A stretch of 64,000 nucleotides of DNA, from contig NZ_CP102282.1 of assembly GCF_025150745.1 (NCBI RefSeq), positions 2,792,090 through 2,856,089 on the forward strand, read 5' to 3'. Positions 30,227 through 38,860 of this stretch are shown here, in pieces. Made by a program: the position numbers and the translations under genes. The notes beneath the pieces are model-generated. The model was given only the letters and a program-made list of their open reading frames with translations, searched no databases and was not told where the DNA came from. Source of the DNA: Eubacterium ventriosum (GTDB taxonomy: Bacteria > Bacillota > Clostridia > Lachnospirales > Lachnospiraceae). How positions within the stretch are numbered: the first letter of the stretch is position 1; each line of letters begins with the position of its first letter.

Positions 30227-31576
30227 TTATTTATCCGAAACCCTTTTTCTTATAATTAAATAAGCTCCCATAACAAGTGCTCCTGTTATAACCCATGTTG
30301 CCGGGTACACATTCATAAGCATTGAAAAAGTAGGACAAATCTTAAATACTGTATAAAGCCATGCCACTCTAAATCCACAACAACCTACTACAGTAAGCAA
30401 CGCCGGAACCAGTGAGTATCCCATACCTCTCATTGCTCCACCTGAAATCTCGTAAGTTCCTGTTAAAAGTTCAAGCAACAATACGTGAACCATTCTGATA
30501 ACAGCATAATCAATTGCCTGTGAATCTGCCGTGTAAACTCCTGCGAAAAATTCCTTAAACAATACGAAAATAAGACTCATTATTCCCGTAATTGCCATTC
30601 CCCACACAAGACATAGTCTAAATGCCTTCTTGCATCGCTCAAGCTTTTTTGCCCCATAATTCTGGCTTGTAAAAGTAACTGTTGTCTGGTTAAAGGCATT
30701 AATAACATAATAAGTAAAGTATTCATAATTTAATGCTGCTGAAGAACCTGCAATTGCTTTTGTACCAAAGCCGTTAATGGCTGACTGAATGCACACATTT
30801 GATACCGAGAAAACTACTCCCTGTAAACCTGCAGGTGCACCTATTTTTATAATTTTTATAACCTGTTCCTTCTTTAATGACATTTTCTTAGGATTAAATC
30901 TTACCATTTCATCCCCTGTCATAAGAAAATAAGTCACAAGACTTGCACTGACACAATCTGCAATTACAGTTGCAATAGCAACACCTGCCACATCTAATTT
31001 AAAAACAATTACAAGAACTAAATTAAGGCATATATTTATAATGCCGGACACAATCAGGGCATAAAGCGGTCTTTTGGTATCGCCTATACTTCTAAGCACT
31101 GCTGCGCCAAAGTTGTATACCATTACAAAAGGCATGCCTACAAAATATATTCTAAGATAAAGCATAGCCAATGGTAAAACTTCATCCGGTGTATTAATTG
31201 CCATAAGAATTGGTCTTGCAAGAACTGTTCCAATAATTAAAAGAAATACACCACAAATAACAGCCATTGCCATAACCGTGTGTACTGATTCTTTAACTTT
31301 TTCTTTTTTGCCCTGTCCGATATAGTTTCCAATAACTACGTTGGCACCAACTGACAAACCTACAAACAGGTTTATTAACAAACTAATTACCGGAGTGTTG
31401 CCACCAACTGCCGCCAAAGACTTGCTGCCTGCAAAACGTCCAACAACGGCAACATCTGCTGAGTTGAATAACTGCTGCAGAATGCTGCTGGCTGCAAGTG
31501 GAAGGGCGAAAAATAGTATTTTTTTGAGAAGTGGACCATTAAGCATATCCATTTGTTTGTTTTTTTGTGCAGACAT
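30227..31576 (-). CDS. MATE family efflux transporter
   Basis: 449 residues, twelve hydrophobic segments in two halves. GPLLKKILFFALPLAASSILQQLFNSADVAVVGRFAGSKSLAAVGG at the N-terminus is the standard MATE start. Such proteins export cationic drugs or metabolites with Na+ or H+; the substrate is not predictable. Stand-alone. A second, diverged MATE gene lies 390 bp upstream in the same orientation. Confidence 0.93.
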   Translation of the reverse strand: MSAQKNKQMDMLNGPLLKKILFFALPLAASSILQQLFNSADVAVVGRFAGSKSLAAVGGNTPVISLLINLFVGLSVGANVVIGNYIGQGKKEKVKESVHTVMAMAVICGVFLLIIGTVLARPILMAINTPDEVLPLAMLYLRIYFVGMPFVMVYNFGAAVLRSIGDTKRPLYALIVSGIINICLNLVLVIVFKLDVAGVAIATVIADCVSASLVTYFLMTGDEMVRFNPKKMSLKKEQVIKIIKIGAPAGLQGVVFSVSNVCIQSAINGFGTKAIAGSSAALNYEYFTYYVINAFNQTTVTFTSQNYGAKKLERCKKAFRLCLVWGMAITGIMSLIFVLFKEFFAGVYTADSQAIDYAVIRMVHVLLLELLTGTYEISGGAMRGMGYSLVPALLTVVGCCGFRVAWLYTVFKICPTFSMLMNVYPATWVITGALVMGAYLIIRKRVSDK

Positions 31577-31610
31577 ATTTTTCTCCTTTTACTAATTTCT
31601 AAAAACTCCT

Positions 31611-31795
31611 CGTATCACATCAAAAAATTTTCACGCGAACACGTTGCCCTTCTTATTTTGCTCCGCCGCCTATGGTAAGGCGAAAACCTAAACTCGCCTA
31701 CGGCTCAAACAGTAGGTTTTGCGCCTTACACTATGCTCGCAAAATTGCGAAGTTCTGCCTATTGTTCGCTGGTGAACTTTTTTTGCTGTGATACG
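31611..31795. repeat. 185-bp imperfect palindrome between two MATE genes
   Basis: Arms CGTATCACA...CAAAAAA (31611-) and TTTTTTTGC.TGTGATACG (-31795) pair almost fully and extend inward through TTCAC.GCGAACA/TGTTCGC.GGTGAA. A central hairpin is formed by GTAAGGCGAAAACCTA and TAGGTTTTGCGCCTTAC. No ORF is present. It is the third long palindrome in the window. Confidence 0.55.
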
Positions 31796-31839
31796 ACTCG
31801 AATTTTACAATAACCAAATTATTTAATGTGATTACTATG

Positions 31840-31887
31840 TCTGTCGAATGGGGTAGATTTTGGTGGAACCTTTTGTTTTCGACAGAC
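31840..31887. terminator. possible terminator hairpin
   Basis: TCTGTCGAA (31840-31848) and TTCGACAGA (31879-31887) form a 9-bp stem around a 30-nt loop in the spacer downstream of the second MATE gene. A T-run follows on the plus strand a few bases later; on the minus strand there is none, so its role is uncertain. Confidence 0.25.
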
Positions 31888-31966
31888 GATTTGATTTTTT
31901 TATTGTAGTTGTTTTTCTACTTTATATATAGTATTTGTGTTATTTTAATATATTTATATATTAGAG

Positions 31967-33304
31967 TTATTTACTTTCTATTTTTGTGTTCTTTTTATAT
32001 GTTATGTAGGCGTATATTGCTGTTACAAATTCAGCTACTACGAAGGCTGCCCATACGCCGTTTGCGTCTATGAATCTGCTTAGGATATAGGCTGCAGGTA
32101 TTATGATTACTACATATCTTGATAGTGATATGAATAGTGATGGCATTCCTTTGCCTAGTCCTTCTAAGGCTCCTGAGCATGTTACTGAGACTGCTGATAC
32201 TGCAAAACCACAGCTTATGTATCTTAGGGCTGTTACGCCTATTTTTATCGTTTCAGGATTTGCTGTAAATAATCCTATAAGCTGGTATGGTATTACCCAG
32301 GCAAGTATTGTTCCAAGTATCATTATTGATACTGTTAGTTTCATTGCTGTTTTGAATATTTTGTCTACGCGCTTGTGTTCTCCTGCTCCATAGTTGTAGC
32401 CAACCAGCGGTCTTATGCCCTGTATTATTCCGTTTGCACTTAGGTATATGAATGTTTGTAGTTTGTAATATACACCAAGTACAAGTACGTATTTTTCTGA
32501 AAATTCAGCAAGTATTCCGTTTAATGCTGAAATTAGCAATGAAGGTAATGCCATATTTAATGTGGCTGGGATTCCTACTGAATATAATCTTTTTATCATT
32601 AATTTATCAGGTACCATGTATGACATTTTTATTTTTACAGGCATTGGTCTTACAAAATATATTATTATGTATACAGCCAGTGAAACGAACTGTCCAAGTA
32701 CTGTTGCAATTGCAGCCCCTCTTATTCCCATTGTAGGAAACGGACCTATGCCAAATATCATTAAAGGATCAAGTACTATGTTGGTTACAAACCCACATAT
32801 CATACTAAACATTGAAACTTTCATTCTCCCTACTGCCTGAAATACTTTTTCAAATGAAATTCCAATTACTGATACTATTGCGAATGTAAATACTACATCA
32901 GAGTACTGTAATGCCAAACTTATTGTATACTCATTAGATGAAAACATTCTAAGAAAACCTGGCATCCCCAAAAGGCACAATATTGTAAGTACTATACCGT
33001 GTATTACACTAAGTCCCATTCCAATTGTTGTGGCTTTGTGTGCATTATTCTTTTCCTTAGCGCCTAAATAAAAAGAAATAAGTGCGTTTACGCCGATGCC
33101 AAATCCTACACCTATTGATGTTACAAGATTTTGGATAGGATATACCAGTGCCAATGCTGTCATTGCCTCTTCGCTTAGTTTTGCCACAAAATAGCTGTCT
33201 ACAATGTTATACAGCGAATTTACCGCCATTGAGATAACCATTGGCAATGACATAGACAATACAAGGGGCAATATGTTTTTTTCTTTCATAAATGTCTGAT
33301 CCAT
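31967..33304 (-). CDS. MATE family efflux transporter
   Basis: 445 residues, twelve hydrophobic segments. EKNILPLVLSMSLPMVISMAVNSLYNIVDSYFVAKLSEEAMTALALVYPIQNL marks the MepA-like branch, different from the neighbouring MATE protein. Substrate unknown. ATG preceded by AAAGAGGTTATT. No regulator gene (MarR type) is adjacent, unlike mepA loci. Confidence 0.92.
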   Translation of the reverse strand: MDQTFMKEKNILPLVLSMSLPMVISMAVNSLYNIVDSYFVAKLSEEAMTALALVYPIQNLVTSIGVGFGIGVNALISFYLGAKEKNNAHKATTIGMGLSVIHGIVLTILCLLGMPGFLRMFSSNEYTISLALQYSDVVFTFAIVSVIGISFEKVFQAVGRMKVSMFSMICGFVTNIVLDPLMIFGIGPFPTMGIRGAAIATVLGQFVSLAVYIIIYFVRPMPVKIKMSYMVPDKLMIKRLYSVGIPATLNMALPSLLISALNGILAEFSEKYVLVLGVYYKLQTFIYLSANGIIQGIRPLVGYNYGAGEHKRVDKIFKTAMKLTVSIMILGTILAWVIPYQLIGLFTANPETIKIGVTALRYISCGFAVSAVSVTCSGALEGLGKGMPSLFISLSRYVVIIIPAAYILSRFIDANGVWAAFVVAEFVTAIYAYITYKKNTKIESK

Positions 33305-33401
33305 AATAACCTCTTTCTACTAATCTAAGCATAACGACACAATTTGTTGATTTGCAGAATTGCTATTTTTTCCCAACTTAATTATTTATCGTTACGCAAA
33401 G

Positions 33402-33431
33402 AAATAGTGGCAACCACCGTTACCACTATTA
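33402..33431 (-). terminator. terminator after purC
   Basis: ATAGTGG (33404-33410) pairs with CCACTAT (33423-33429) with a further GGTAAC/GTTGCC extension; TTTC-TTTG follows on the minus strand, 25 bp past the purC stop. Confidence 0.6.
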
Positions 33432-33455
33432 TCTATATAAATTTTTAAATTTAAC

Positions 33456-34334
33456 TTATTTTAATTTTTCACCTGTTAAAAGTTCATATGCCTGAAGATA
33501 TTTTTCAATAGTCTTATCTACAATATCCTGAGGTAATGTCCAGTTGTGACCTTCATTCTGTTTTAACCAGTCACGTGCAAACTGCTTGTCAAATGATGGC
33601 TGACCGTGTCCCGGTTCATATCCATCTGCAGGCCAGAAACGTGAGCTGTCAGGTGTAAGCATTTCATCACCAATAACAATGTTTCCGTTTTCGTCTAAAC
33701 CAAATTCAAACTTAGTATCAGCAATAATGATTCCACGCTCTAATGCGTAATCAGCACATTTCTTGTAAAGAGCGATTGTGCAGTCTTTCAACTTCTTAGC
33801 ATATTCTTCGCCTTTTCCAGGGAACTGTTTTTCTAAAACTTCAATACTCTGTTCATATGAAATATTTTCATCGTGATCACCGATTTCAGCCTTAGTTGAT
33901 GGTGTGTAAATAGGTTCTGGCAACTTGTCTGATTCCTTTAAGCCTTCTGGAAGCTTAATTCCGCAGACTGTACCGTTCTCTTTGTAGCTTGCCCAACCAC
34001 TACCTGTAATGTATCCACGAACAATACATTCAATTGGAAGCATTTCAAGCTTCTTGCACATCATACTGTTTCCATCAAATTTTGGCTGTCTGAAAAATTC
34101 AGGCATTTCATTTACATCTACTGTAATCATATGGTTTGGAAGAATATCTTCTGTTAAATCAAACCAAAACTTGGACATCTGAGTTAATACTGTTCCTTTT
34201 TTAGTAACTTCGTTATTTAAAATAACGTCAAAACAACTAATTCTGTCTGTTGCAACCATAATTAAGCTGTCGCCATTGTCATAAATTTCGCGAACTTTTC
34301 CTTCTTTAATAGGCTTTAATTCATTTGCGCTCAT
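33456..34334 (-). CDS. purC: phosphoribosylaminoimidazole-succinocarboxamide synthase
   Basis: SAICAR synthetase, 292 residues; joins CAIR and aspartate with ATP in purine synthesis. KEGKVREIYDNGDSLIMVATDRISCFDVIL, LPIECIVRGYITGSGWASYKENG and LTPDSSRFWPADGYEPGHGQPSFDKQF are diagnostic. Slightly longer than the short bacterial form, matching the eukaryote-like length class. Monocistronic with its own promoter; no other pur genes nearby. ATG after AGAGAGGTATGTACA. Confidence 0.96.
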   Translation of the reverse strand: MSANELKPIKEGKVREIYDNGDSLIMVATDRISCFDVILNNEVTKKGTVLTQMSKFWFDLTEDILPNHMITVDVNEMPEFFRQPKFDGNSMMCKKLEMLPIECIVRGYITGSGWASYKENGTVCGIKLPEGLKESDKLPEPIYTPSTKAEIGDHDENISYEQSIEVLEKQFPGKGEEYAKKLKDCTIALYKKCADYALERGIIIADTKFEFGLDENGNIVIGDEMLTPDSSRFWPADGYEPGHGQPSFDKQFARDWLKQNEGHNWTLPQDIVDKTIEKYLQAYELLTGEKLK

Positions 34335-34369
34335 TGTACATACCTCTCTTTTATTTAATTTGTCCTTTT

Positions 34370-34455
34370 GATGTTTAAAATGCCCCGGTGTTCTACACCT
34401 TCCGACATCTGTATTGCATACGCGTACATTATATCATATTTTTTCTACATAACAA
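34370..34455 (-). promoter_or_regulatory. purC promoter and leader hairpin
   Basis: Minus strand TTGTTA (34450-34455), 16 bp, TATAAT (34428-34433). The leader then forms a stem ATGTCGG...AGGTGT(AGA)ACACC...GGCAT followed by TTTT, resembling a small attenuator. It lacks the purine-riboswitch core, so any control is by another mechanism. Confidence 0.45.
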
Positions 34456-34504
34456 TACAAAGATTTCCAGAATATTCTGTATATATAACTACAATATAAA
34501 AGTA

Positions 34505-34790
34505 GAAAGGCGCCACCTGCAAAATTTTCTTCTGCAAATGACACCTTACCCGTCACACTCTCTTTAATTACAGATTTACTTAATTTCCGACTTTTCGTGC
34601 TAAAAAATACCACTTACTGTTTAATGTATCCCCCCATCAAATCAAATGTTGTCCGTTATTCCGGACATTTTTAATATGCATTATTACCCTATAATACCAA
34701 ATTGTAAACCTGCTTTACTCTGATGGAAAAAAGCTTCTTCCCCCCGTTGAAACCTTTCTCTTTCCCCCGAAAAGAATTATCCATCATAGC
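34505..34790 (-). ncRNA. candidate small RNA divergent from the LytTR regulator
   Basis: This 584-bp gap has no credible ORF. On the minus strand a hairpin AAGGTGTCATTTGCA paired (with G-U pairs) to TGCAGGTGGCGCCTT at 34507-34547 is followed by TTTC-TACTTTT, like a terminator with no gene before it. Upstream are three exposed G-runs (GGGGGAAAG, GGGGGGAAG, GGGGGGATA) and a TGTCCG/CGGACA stem at 34646-34664. An extended -10 (TGCTATGAT) occurs near 34790, next to the LytTR repeats. A regulatory RNA is plausible but unproven. Confidence 0.25.
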
Positions 34791-34809
34791 AATGTTTTTT
34801 TCAATAAAA

Positions 34810-34843
34810 TTAACTCAAGCGGTGCTATTTTAACTTAAACGGT
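34810..34843. promoter_or_regulatory. LytTR-type direct-repeat operator
   Basis: TTAACTCAAGCGGT (34810-34823) and TTAACTTAAACGGT (34830-34843) are direct repeats 20 bp apart, two helical turns. Their complements read ACCG(C/T)TT(G/A)AGTTAA, close to the ACCGTT core of LytTR binding sites. They lie just upstream of a weak -35 (about 34852) and TATAAT (34875-34880) of the LytTR gene, the position of an activator. Confidence 0.65.
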
Positions 34844-34918
34844 ATTTTTATTTTTAAATTTTAATAAACTGTGCTATAATTTTATTAGTAAAATTACTGT
34901 TTTTAGGAGGGGATATTT

Positions 34919-35656
34919 ATGAGACTGGCTTTCGTTGATGATGACTATGGCGAAATCAAGAAACTTACAACTATGATTGATAAAGAATTGCATGGAACTG
35001 TTTATTCGAGTTGTACTAAGCAACTTTTCAGCACTGGTGAAACATTCCTTTCTGTATGGAAACCAGGTATGTACGATATAGTTTTTCTTGATATTTTTAT
35101 GGATCAGCTTACCGGTGTTGATGTTGCCAGACAGATTCGTAAGACAGACGCATCCGTGAAAATAATTTTCTGCACTACAAGTAATGAATTTGCCAGCGAA
35201 AGCTATTGCGTTGACGCATCTTTCTACCTTGTAAAACCTTTTTCTCAAAATATGGTTCACACTATGGTACAAAAACTTATTAAGGTTGATTCCCGTCTCT
35301 CACTTTTTATTACTCTTCCTAATGACCGAAAACTATACCTTCGCGATATTATTTATGGCGAATATATTAATCACAAAATCTTTATTCACACCAAATCCCG
35401 TAACGATATTTCATTCCGTATGTCTTTCGGAAACTTCTTAGAATTAATTTCACCATTTTCTTTTTTAATAAGCTGTTGCAAAGGAATAATTGTTAATCTT
35501 TATGAAGTTATCAATAAGGAAAACAACTGCTTCATATTAAGCGACAATTCAACCATTCCAATAAGCCGTAGAAAAATCAAAGAAATTAATAACGTTTATG
35601 CTGACTTTATTTTTGAAAAAATGAAAGACAAAATGCTGAATGATGAAGCTAATTAA
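34919..35656 (+). CDS. LytTR family response regulator (AgrA/LytR type), orphan
   Basis: 245 residues. Receiver domain 1-120: acidic FVDDD at 5-9, phospho-acceptor Asp58 in VFLDIFMDQLTG, CTTS (Thr switch) and VKPF lysine. C-terminal LytTR DNA-binding domain 135-235 (ISFRMSFGNFLELI, CCKGIIVNLYEVINKENNCFILSDNSTIPISRRKIKEI). No histidine kinase or peptide gene is next to it. ATG after AGGAGGGGATATTT. Its promoter carries LytTR-like direct repeats, suggesting positive autoregulation. Confidence 0.92.
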   Translation: MRLAFVDDDYGEIKKLTTMIDKELHGTVYSSCTKQLFSTGETFLSVWKPGMYDIVFLDIFMDQLTGVDVARQIRKTDASVKIIFCTTSNEFASESYCVDASFYLVKPFSQNMVHTMVQKLIKVDSRLSLFITLPNDRKLYLRDIIYGEYINHKIFIHTKSRNDISFRMSFGNFLELISPFSFLISCCKGIIVNLYEVINKENNCFILSDNSTIPISRRKIKEINNVYADFIFEKMKDKMLNDEAN

Positions 35657-35664
35657 TAATTATA

Positions 35665-35706
35665 AAAAAATAGCGAAAGTATTGTTATGGTACCTTCGCT
35701 ATTTTT
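35665..35706 (+). terminator. terminator after the LytTR gene
   Basis: AAATAGCGAAAGTA paired with TACCTTCGCTATTT, with flanking A and T tracts; can act for both strands (convergent ferredoxin gene). Confidence 0.8.
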
Positions 35707-35721
35707 GTTATGAAGTAATTT

Positions 35722-36444
35722 TTATAATAGAATCTGTCCGTCAATTGATATTGTAACAACATTCCATGGAATGAACTTCCCACTGTTCTGCAATGCTGTC
35801 TTTGTGGCATTTTCAAGTCCACCACAACATGGCACTTCCATTCTTACTATTGTTACACTTTTAATGTCATTATTTCTAATTATCTCCGTAAGCTTTTCGC
35901 TGTAATCCACTGCGTCAAGCTTTGGACAACCTACAATTGTAATCTTTCCATTCATAAATTCCTGATGGAAATTAGCGTAAGCATAAGCTGTACAATCTGC
36001 TGCTATTAAAAGGTTAGCTCCATCAAAATAAGGTGCGTTAATTGGCACAAGCTTAATCTGAACAGGCCACTGGGCAAGCTTAGAAGTTAATTTAACATTA
36101 GTTTCAACCTTTTCTTCCCTATTTCTGTTAAGTTGCATCATTCTCTGTCCGGGACATCCCTGATGTGCAACAGGAGTTTTTACCTGACTCTTTTCTGCTT
36201 CCGCTTTCTTACGCATATTTTCCTTAACTGCTGCTTCATCATATGCAGCCGCTTCTCTTTCAACGAAAGTAATAGCCCCTGTAGGGCAAGTTGGAAGGCA
36301 ATCACCTAAACCGTCGCAATAATCATCTCTAAGAAGCTTAGCCTTTCCGTCAACAAGACCTATTGCACCTTCGTGGCAGGCATTAACGCAAATACCACAA
36401 CCGTTACATTTTTCTTCATCAATATTTATTACTCTTCTAATCAT
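35722..36444 (-). CDS. 4Fe-4S ferredoxin-type protein
   Basis: 240 residues. First cluster motif CNGCGICVNAC-HEG near 14-25 is complete. The second, CDGLGDCLPTCP near 43-54, lacks one of the usual four cysteines in the CxxC part (CDGLGDC), a variant I have seen in clostridial homologues. The C-terminal half (TIVGCPKLDA, RMEVPCCGGLENATK) has more conserved cysteines and may bind another cofactor. A redox role is likely, partner unknown. Divergent from a Crp/Fnr gene with a shared dyad. Confidence 0.82.
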   Translation of the reverse strand: MIRRVINIDEEKCNGCGICVNACHEGAIGLVDGKAKLLRDDYCDGLGDCLPTCPTGAITFVEREAAAYDEAAVKENMRKKAEAEKSQVKTPVAHQGCPGQRMMQLNRNREEKVETNVKLTSKLAQWPVQIKLVPINAPYFDGANLLIAADCTAYAYANFHQEFMNGKITIVGCPKLDAVDYSEKLTEIIRNNDIKSVTIVRMEVPCCGGLENATKTALQNSGKFIPWNVVTISIDGQILL

Positions 36445-36499
36445 TTTGAACCTCTCTTAAAAAGTATTATTTCTATCTTAAATCATTTTTTTTGAAAAA

Positions 36500-36552
36500 A
36501 TTACATATTTTGACTTTTAATTTTGTTTTTAATTTAAAGTCATTTCTGTAAT
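36500..36552. promoter_or_regulatory. extended dyad between ferredoxin and Crp/Fnr genes
   Basis: ATTACA.....TGACTTT (36500-36517) is mirrored by AAAGTCA....TGTAAT (36536-36552). It lies immediately upstream of the crp/fnr-type promoter TTGTTT (36554-36559)-17 bp-TATACT (36577-36582), so it can control both divergent genes. The TGAC core resembles Crp/Fnr half-sites, but the half-sites are much further apart than in a classic site. Confidence 0.45.
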
Positions 36553-36625
36553 CTTGTTTACATTTTAGGATTATAGTATACTTTTCTTATATTTTCGGTG
36601 GTTATGGCAACCAAAAAGGAGTTTT

Positions 36626-37288
36626 ATGATTATTTTAAATATACCCTTGTTTAAAGGATTAACTTTGGAACAAATTGAAGACATGAAAAACAAACATTGT
36701 ATGACTGAGAAAAAATATAAGAAAAATTCTTTCATATTTAGAGCCGGGGACATTGTACACGAAATTGGAATTGTGCTGGAAGGTAGCATAAATATTGAAA
36801 TGATAGATATGTGGGACAACAAAAGTATTCTAAGTAACATTGATGTTGGACAGATTTTCGCCGAAAGCTACGCCCTTTGCAATGAGCCTATGATGGTGGA
36901 CGCAGTTGCCACAAAAGATTCCACAATACTTATGCTTAATATGAGACAGATTTTTGCGCCAATCAATAACAGTGCTTCATGGTACAACACCTTTACTTAT
37001 AATCTTTTGGTGCTTTCCACAAGAAAGAATTTAACATTATCAACAAGAATATTCTGCACTTCGTCAAAAAGTGTTCGTGGACGAGTTTTGACTTACCTGT
37101 CAAACCAGTCCATAAAACACAATAACACAGAATTTCAGATTCCATTTAACCGCCAGCAAATGGCTGACTACCTTAACCTTGACCGTAGCGCACTTTCTAA
37201 AGAACTGGGAAAAATGCAGGATGAAGGAATTATTACTTTTAATAAGAATAGATTCAAATTGAACATAAATTATGATTCTGAGTTTTAA
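36626..37288 (+). CDS. Crp/Fnr family transcriptional regulator
   Basis: 220 residues. Cyclic-nucleotide-like sensor domain 10-115 (KKNSFIFRAGDIVHEIGIVLEGSINIEM, GQIFAESYALC) and C-terminal winged helix 150-215 (RGRVLTYLS, FNRQQMADYLNLDRSALSKELGKMQDEGII). No N-terminal Fe-S cysteine cluster, so not a classic Fnr; resembles the HcpR/ArcR-like group. Divergent from the ferredoxin gene, its probable target. ATG after AAGGAGTTTT. Confidence 0.9.
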   Translation: MIILNIPLFKGLTLEQIEDMKNKHCMTEKKYKKNSFIFRAGDIVHEIGIVLEGSINIEMIDMWDNKSILSNIDVGQIFAESYALCNEPMMVDAVATKDSTILMLNMRQIFAPINNSASWYNTFTYNLLVLSTRKNLTLSTRIFCTSSKSVRGRVLTYLSNQSIKHNNTEFQIPFNRQQMADYLNLDRSALSKELGKMQDEGIITFNKNRFKLNINYDSEF

Positions 37289-37295
37289 TTTTGAG

Positions 37296-37317
37296 AATCC
37301 CTTTATTTAAAGGGATT
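37296..37317. terminator. hairpin after the Crp/Fnr gene
   Basis: AATCCCTTT-ATTT-AAAGGGATT, a perfect 9-bp stem 8 bp after the stop codon. The T-run on the plus strand is 7 bp further, so termination strength is uncertain. Confidence 0.45.
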
Positions 37318-37377
37318 ACAGCCGTTTTTTGACATTTCTTCAAGATTTTGACGCTTTTAGTCAGTATATGCAGGTTT

Positions 37378-37998
37378 TTAAATTCCATACTTCTTTAAGT
37401 CAACTTTACCGTTAACCACTTCAACTCCGTCCGCCATAAGTCTTCTTGCCTGCTCATTTTCACCACCAAAAGCAAAGGCTCCTGAAAGTTCACCCTTAGA
37501 ATTAACCACGCGAAAACATGGAATATGCTCCGGATCAGGATTCTTGTGTAGCGCATTGCCCACAGCCCTTGCCATCTTAGGCTCACCTGCCATTTCAGCA
37601 ATTCTTCCATAAGTGGCAACATGTCCCTTTGGAATCTTCTTCACAGCTTCATAAATTCGCTTAGTTGGGCTGTCCGTAATAATATCATAACTTTCAGCTA
37701 TCATTCTTTTGATTTCCTTATCAGATATAGTTCCATCAAGAATAATAGTATTCCAATGTTCCTTATTCTGATGATATCCTGCAATTACAGACTTGTAAGT
37801 TTCTCTCCAAAAATCTCTCCACTGTGGATCAACTTTCACATTAAGATTAATAAAGCCGTTCCTTTCATAAATCCAAAGAAATGCTTTCTTGCTACCTTTC
37901 ACTCTAATAAGCTGCCAATTAGTGTCCCTGAAAGGAGTTTCCATATATGTATCTTTAAAAGTTAGTCCATAATCAACTGCCTGCTGTCTGGTTTTCAT
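37378..37998 (-). CDS. fusion of YjbR/MmcQ domain and MGMT-like alkyltransferase domain
   Basis: 206 residues. N-terminal 1-105 is a MmcQ/YjbR (CyaY-like DNA-binding) domain with AFLWIYERNGFINLNVKVDPQW. C-terminal 110-200 resembles the DNA-binding domain of O6-alkylguanine alkyltransferases: IPKGHVATYGRIAEMAGEPKMARAVGNALHKNPDPEHIPCFRVVNSKGELSG. The active-site motif PCHR reads PCFR (Cys161 kept, His replaced by Phe), so normal alkyl transfer may be impaired or altered. Probably involved in alkylation damage recognition. ATG after AAAGGCGAGCATT. Confidence 0.82.
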   Translation of the reverse strand: MKTRQQAVDYGLTFKDTYMETPFRDTNWQLIRVKGSKKAFLWIYERNGFINLNVKVDPQWRDFWRETYKSVIAGYHQNKEHWNTIILDGTISDKEIKRMIAESYDIITDSPTKRIYEAVKKIPKGHVATYGRIAEMAGEPKMARAVGNALHKNPDPEHIPCFRVVNSKGELSGAFAFGGENEQARRLMADGVEVVNGKVDLKKYGI

Positions 37999-38158
37999 AA
38001 TGCTCGCCTTTCGAAAATTTGTTTTTTTCTATTGTAACACTAATCTATTCCAATTTCTTCAAAAATAGGATAAGCTACCTTTCCATTGAACCGTGCGTAC
38101 AGGTCTCTTATACAGATCTACAGCTTATATTCCAATTTTAACTATGGTGTTGTGAAGT

Positions 38159-38860
38159 TCAATCAACTTTCAGCATCCGATACCCAACACCAATGTGTGT
38201 TTGGATATATTGTGGAGAGTTCGGTTCTTTCTCGATTTTTTTACGAAGTGTTGCCATAAACACACGAAGGGAGGCAATATCATTATCCCAACTACTTCCC
38301 CAAATGCTTTGCGTAAGGAAAGTATGGGTCAGAACTTTTCCTATATTTCTTGTCAACAGGCAAAGCAACTTATATTCAATAGGTGTTAAATGCAACTCTT
38401 CTTCATTCAAATAAGCACAACCTGCAGCATAATCTACACGAAGTTTTCCGTTTACAAAAACAACCGCTTCGGCAGGGGATACTTTTTGCATCATCAATAA
38501 CCTTCTTTGCGTGACTCGTAGTCTGGCAAGCAGTTCTTCAACAGAAAATGGCTTTGTTAAATAATCATCTGCACCAGCATCCAACGCATCAATTTTATCG
38601 GTATCTTCACTGCGAGCACTGATTACGATAATTGGCATGTTTGACCAAGTACGGATTTTTTTAATAATCTCAACGCCATCCATATCAGGAAGTCCTAAAT
38701 CAAGTAAAACAATGTCAGGATTGTGTGAAGATGCTTCTAAAATTGCCGATTGACCATCGGGCGCCGTCAGATATCGGTATTCGTGCGCTTTTAAGGTTGT
38801 TGTAATTAAATTTCTGACAGATGTGTCATCTTCTACAACTAATATTAGTGACTTATTCAT
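38159..38860 (-). CDS. kdpE: KdpE-type response regulator
   Basis: 233 residues from the ATG at 38860, with GGGGAGG 9 bp upstream; the longer frame is an artefact of overlap with kdpD. OmpR/PhoB family: receiver with VVEDD, phospho-acceptor Asp54 (VLLDLGLPDMDG), VISARSED, TKPF; winged helix with ELHLTPIEYKLLCLLTRNIGKVLTHTFLTQSIWGSSWDNDIASLRVFMATLRKKIEKEP. Start overlaps the kdpD stop by 8 bp. No kdpFABC in the window, so the targets are probably the neighbouring ktrBA genes. Confidence 0.92.
   Translation of the reverse strand: MNKSLILVVEDDTSVRNLITTTLKAHEYRYLTAPDGQSAILEASSHNPDIVLLDLGLPDMDGVEIIKKIRTWSNMPIIVISARSEDTDKIDALDAGADDYLTKPFSVEELLARLRVTQRRLLMMQKVSPAEAVVFVNGKLRVDYAAGCAYLNEEELHLTPIEYKLLCLLTRNIGKVLTHTFLTQSIWGSSWDNDIASLRVFMATLRKKIEKEPNSPQYIQTHIGVGYRMLKVD

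Noticed and set aside
34370..34455. Purine riboswitch before purC
   Set aside because: The conserved three-way junction core sequences are absent; only a simple hairpin is visible.
37378..37622. Overlapping 75-residue frame in the YjbR-MGMT gene
   Set aside because: Out-of-frame shadow of the real coding sequence.
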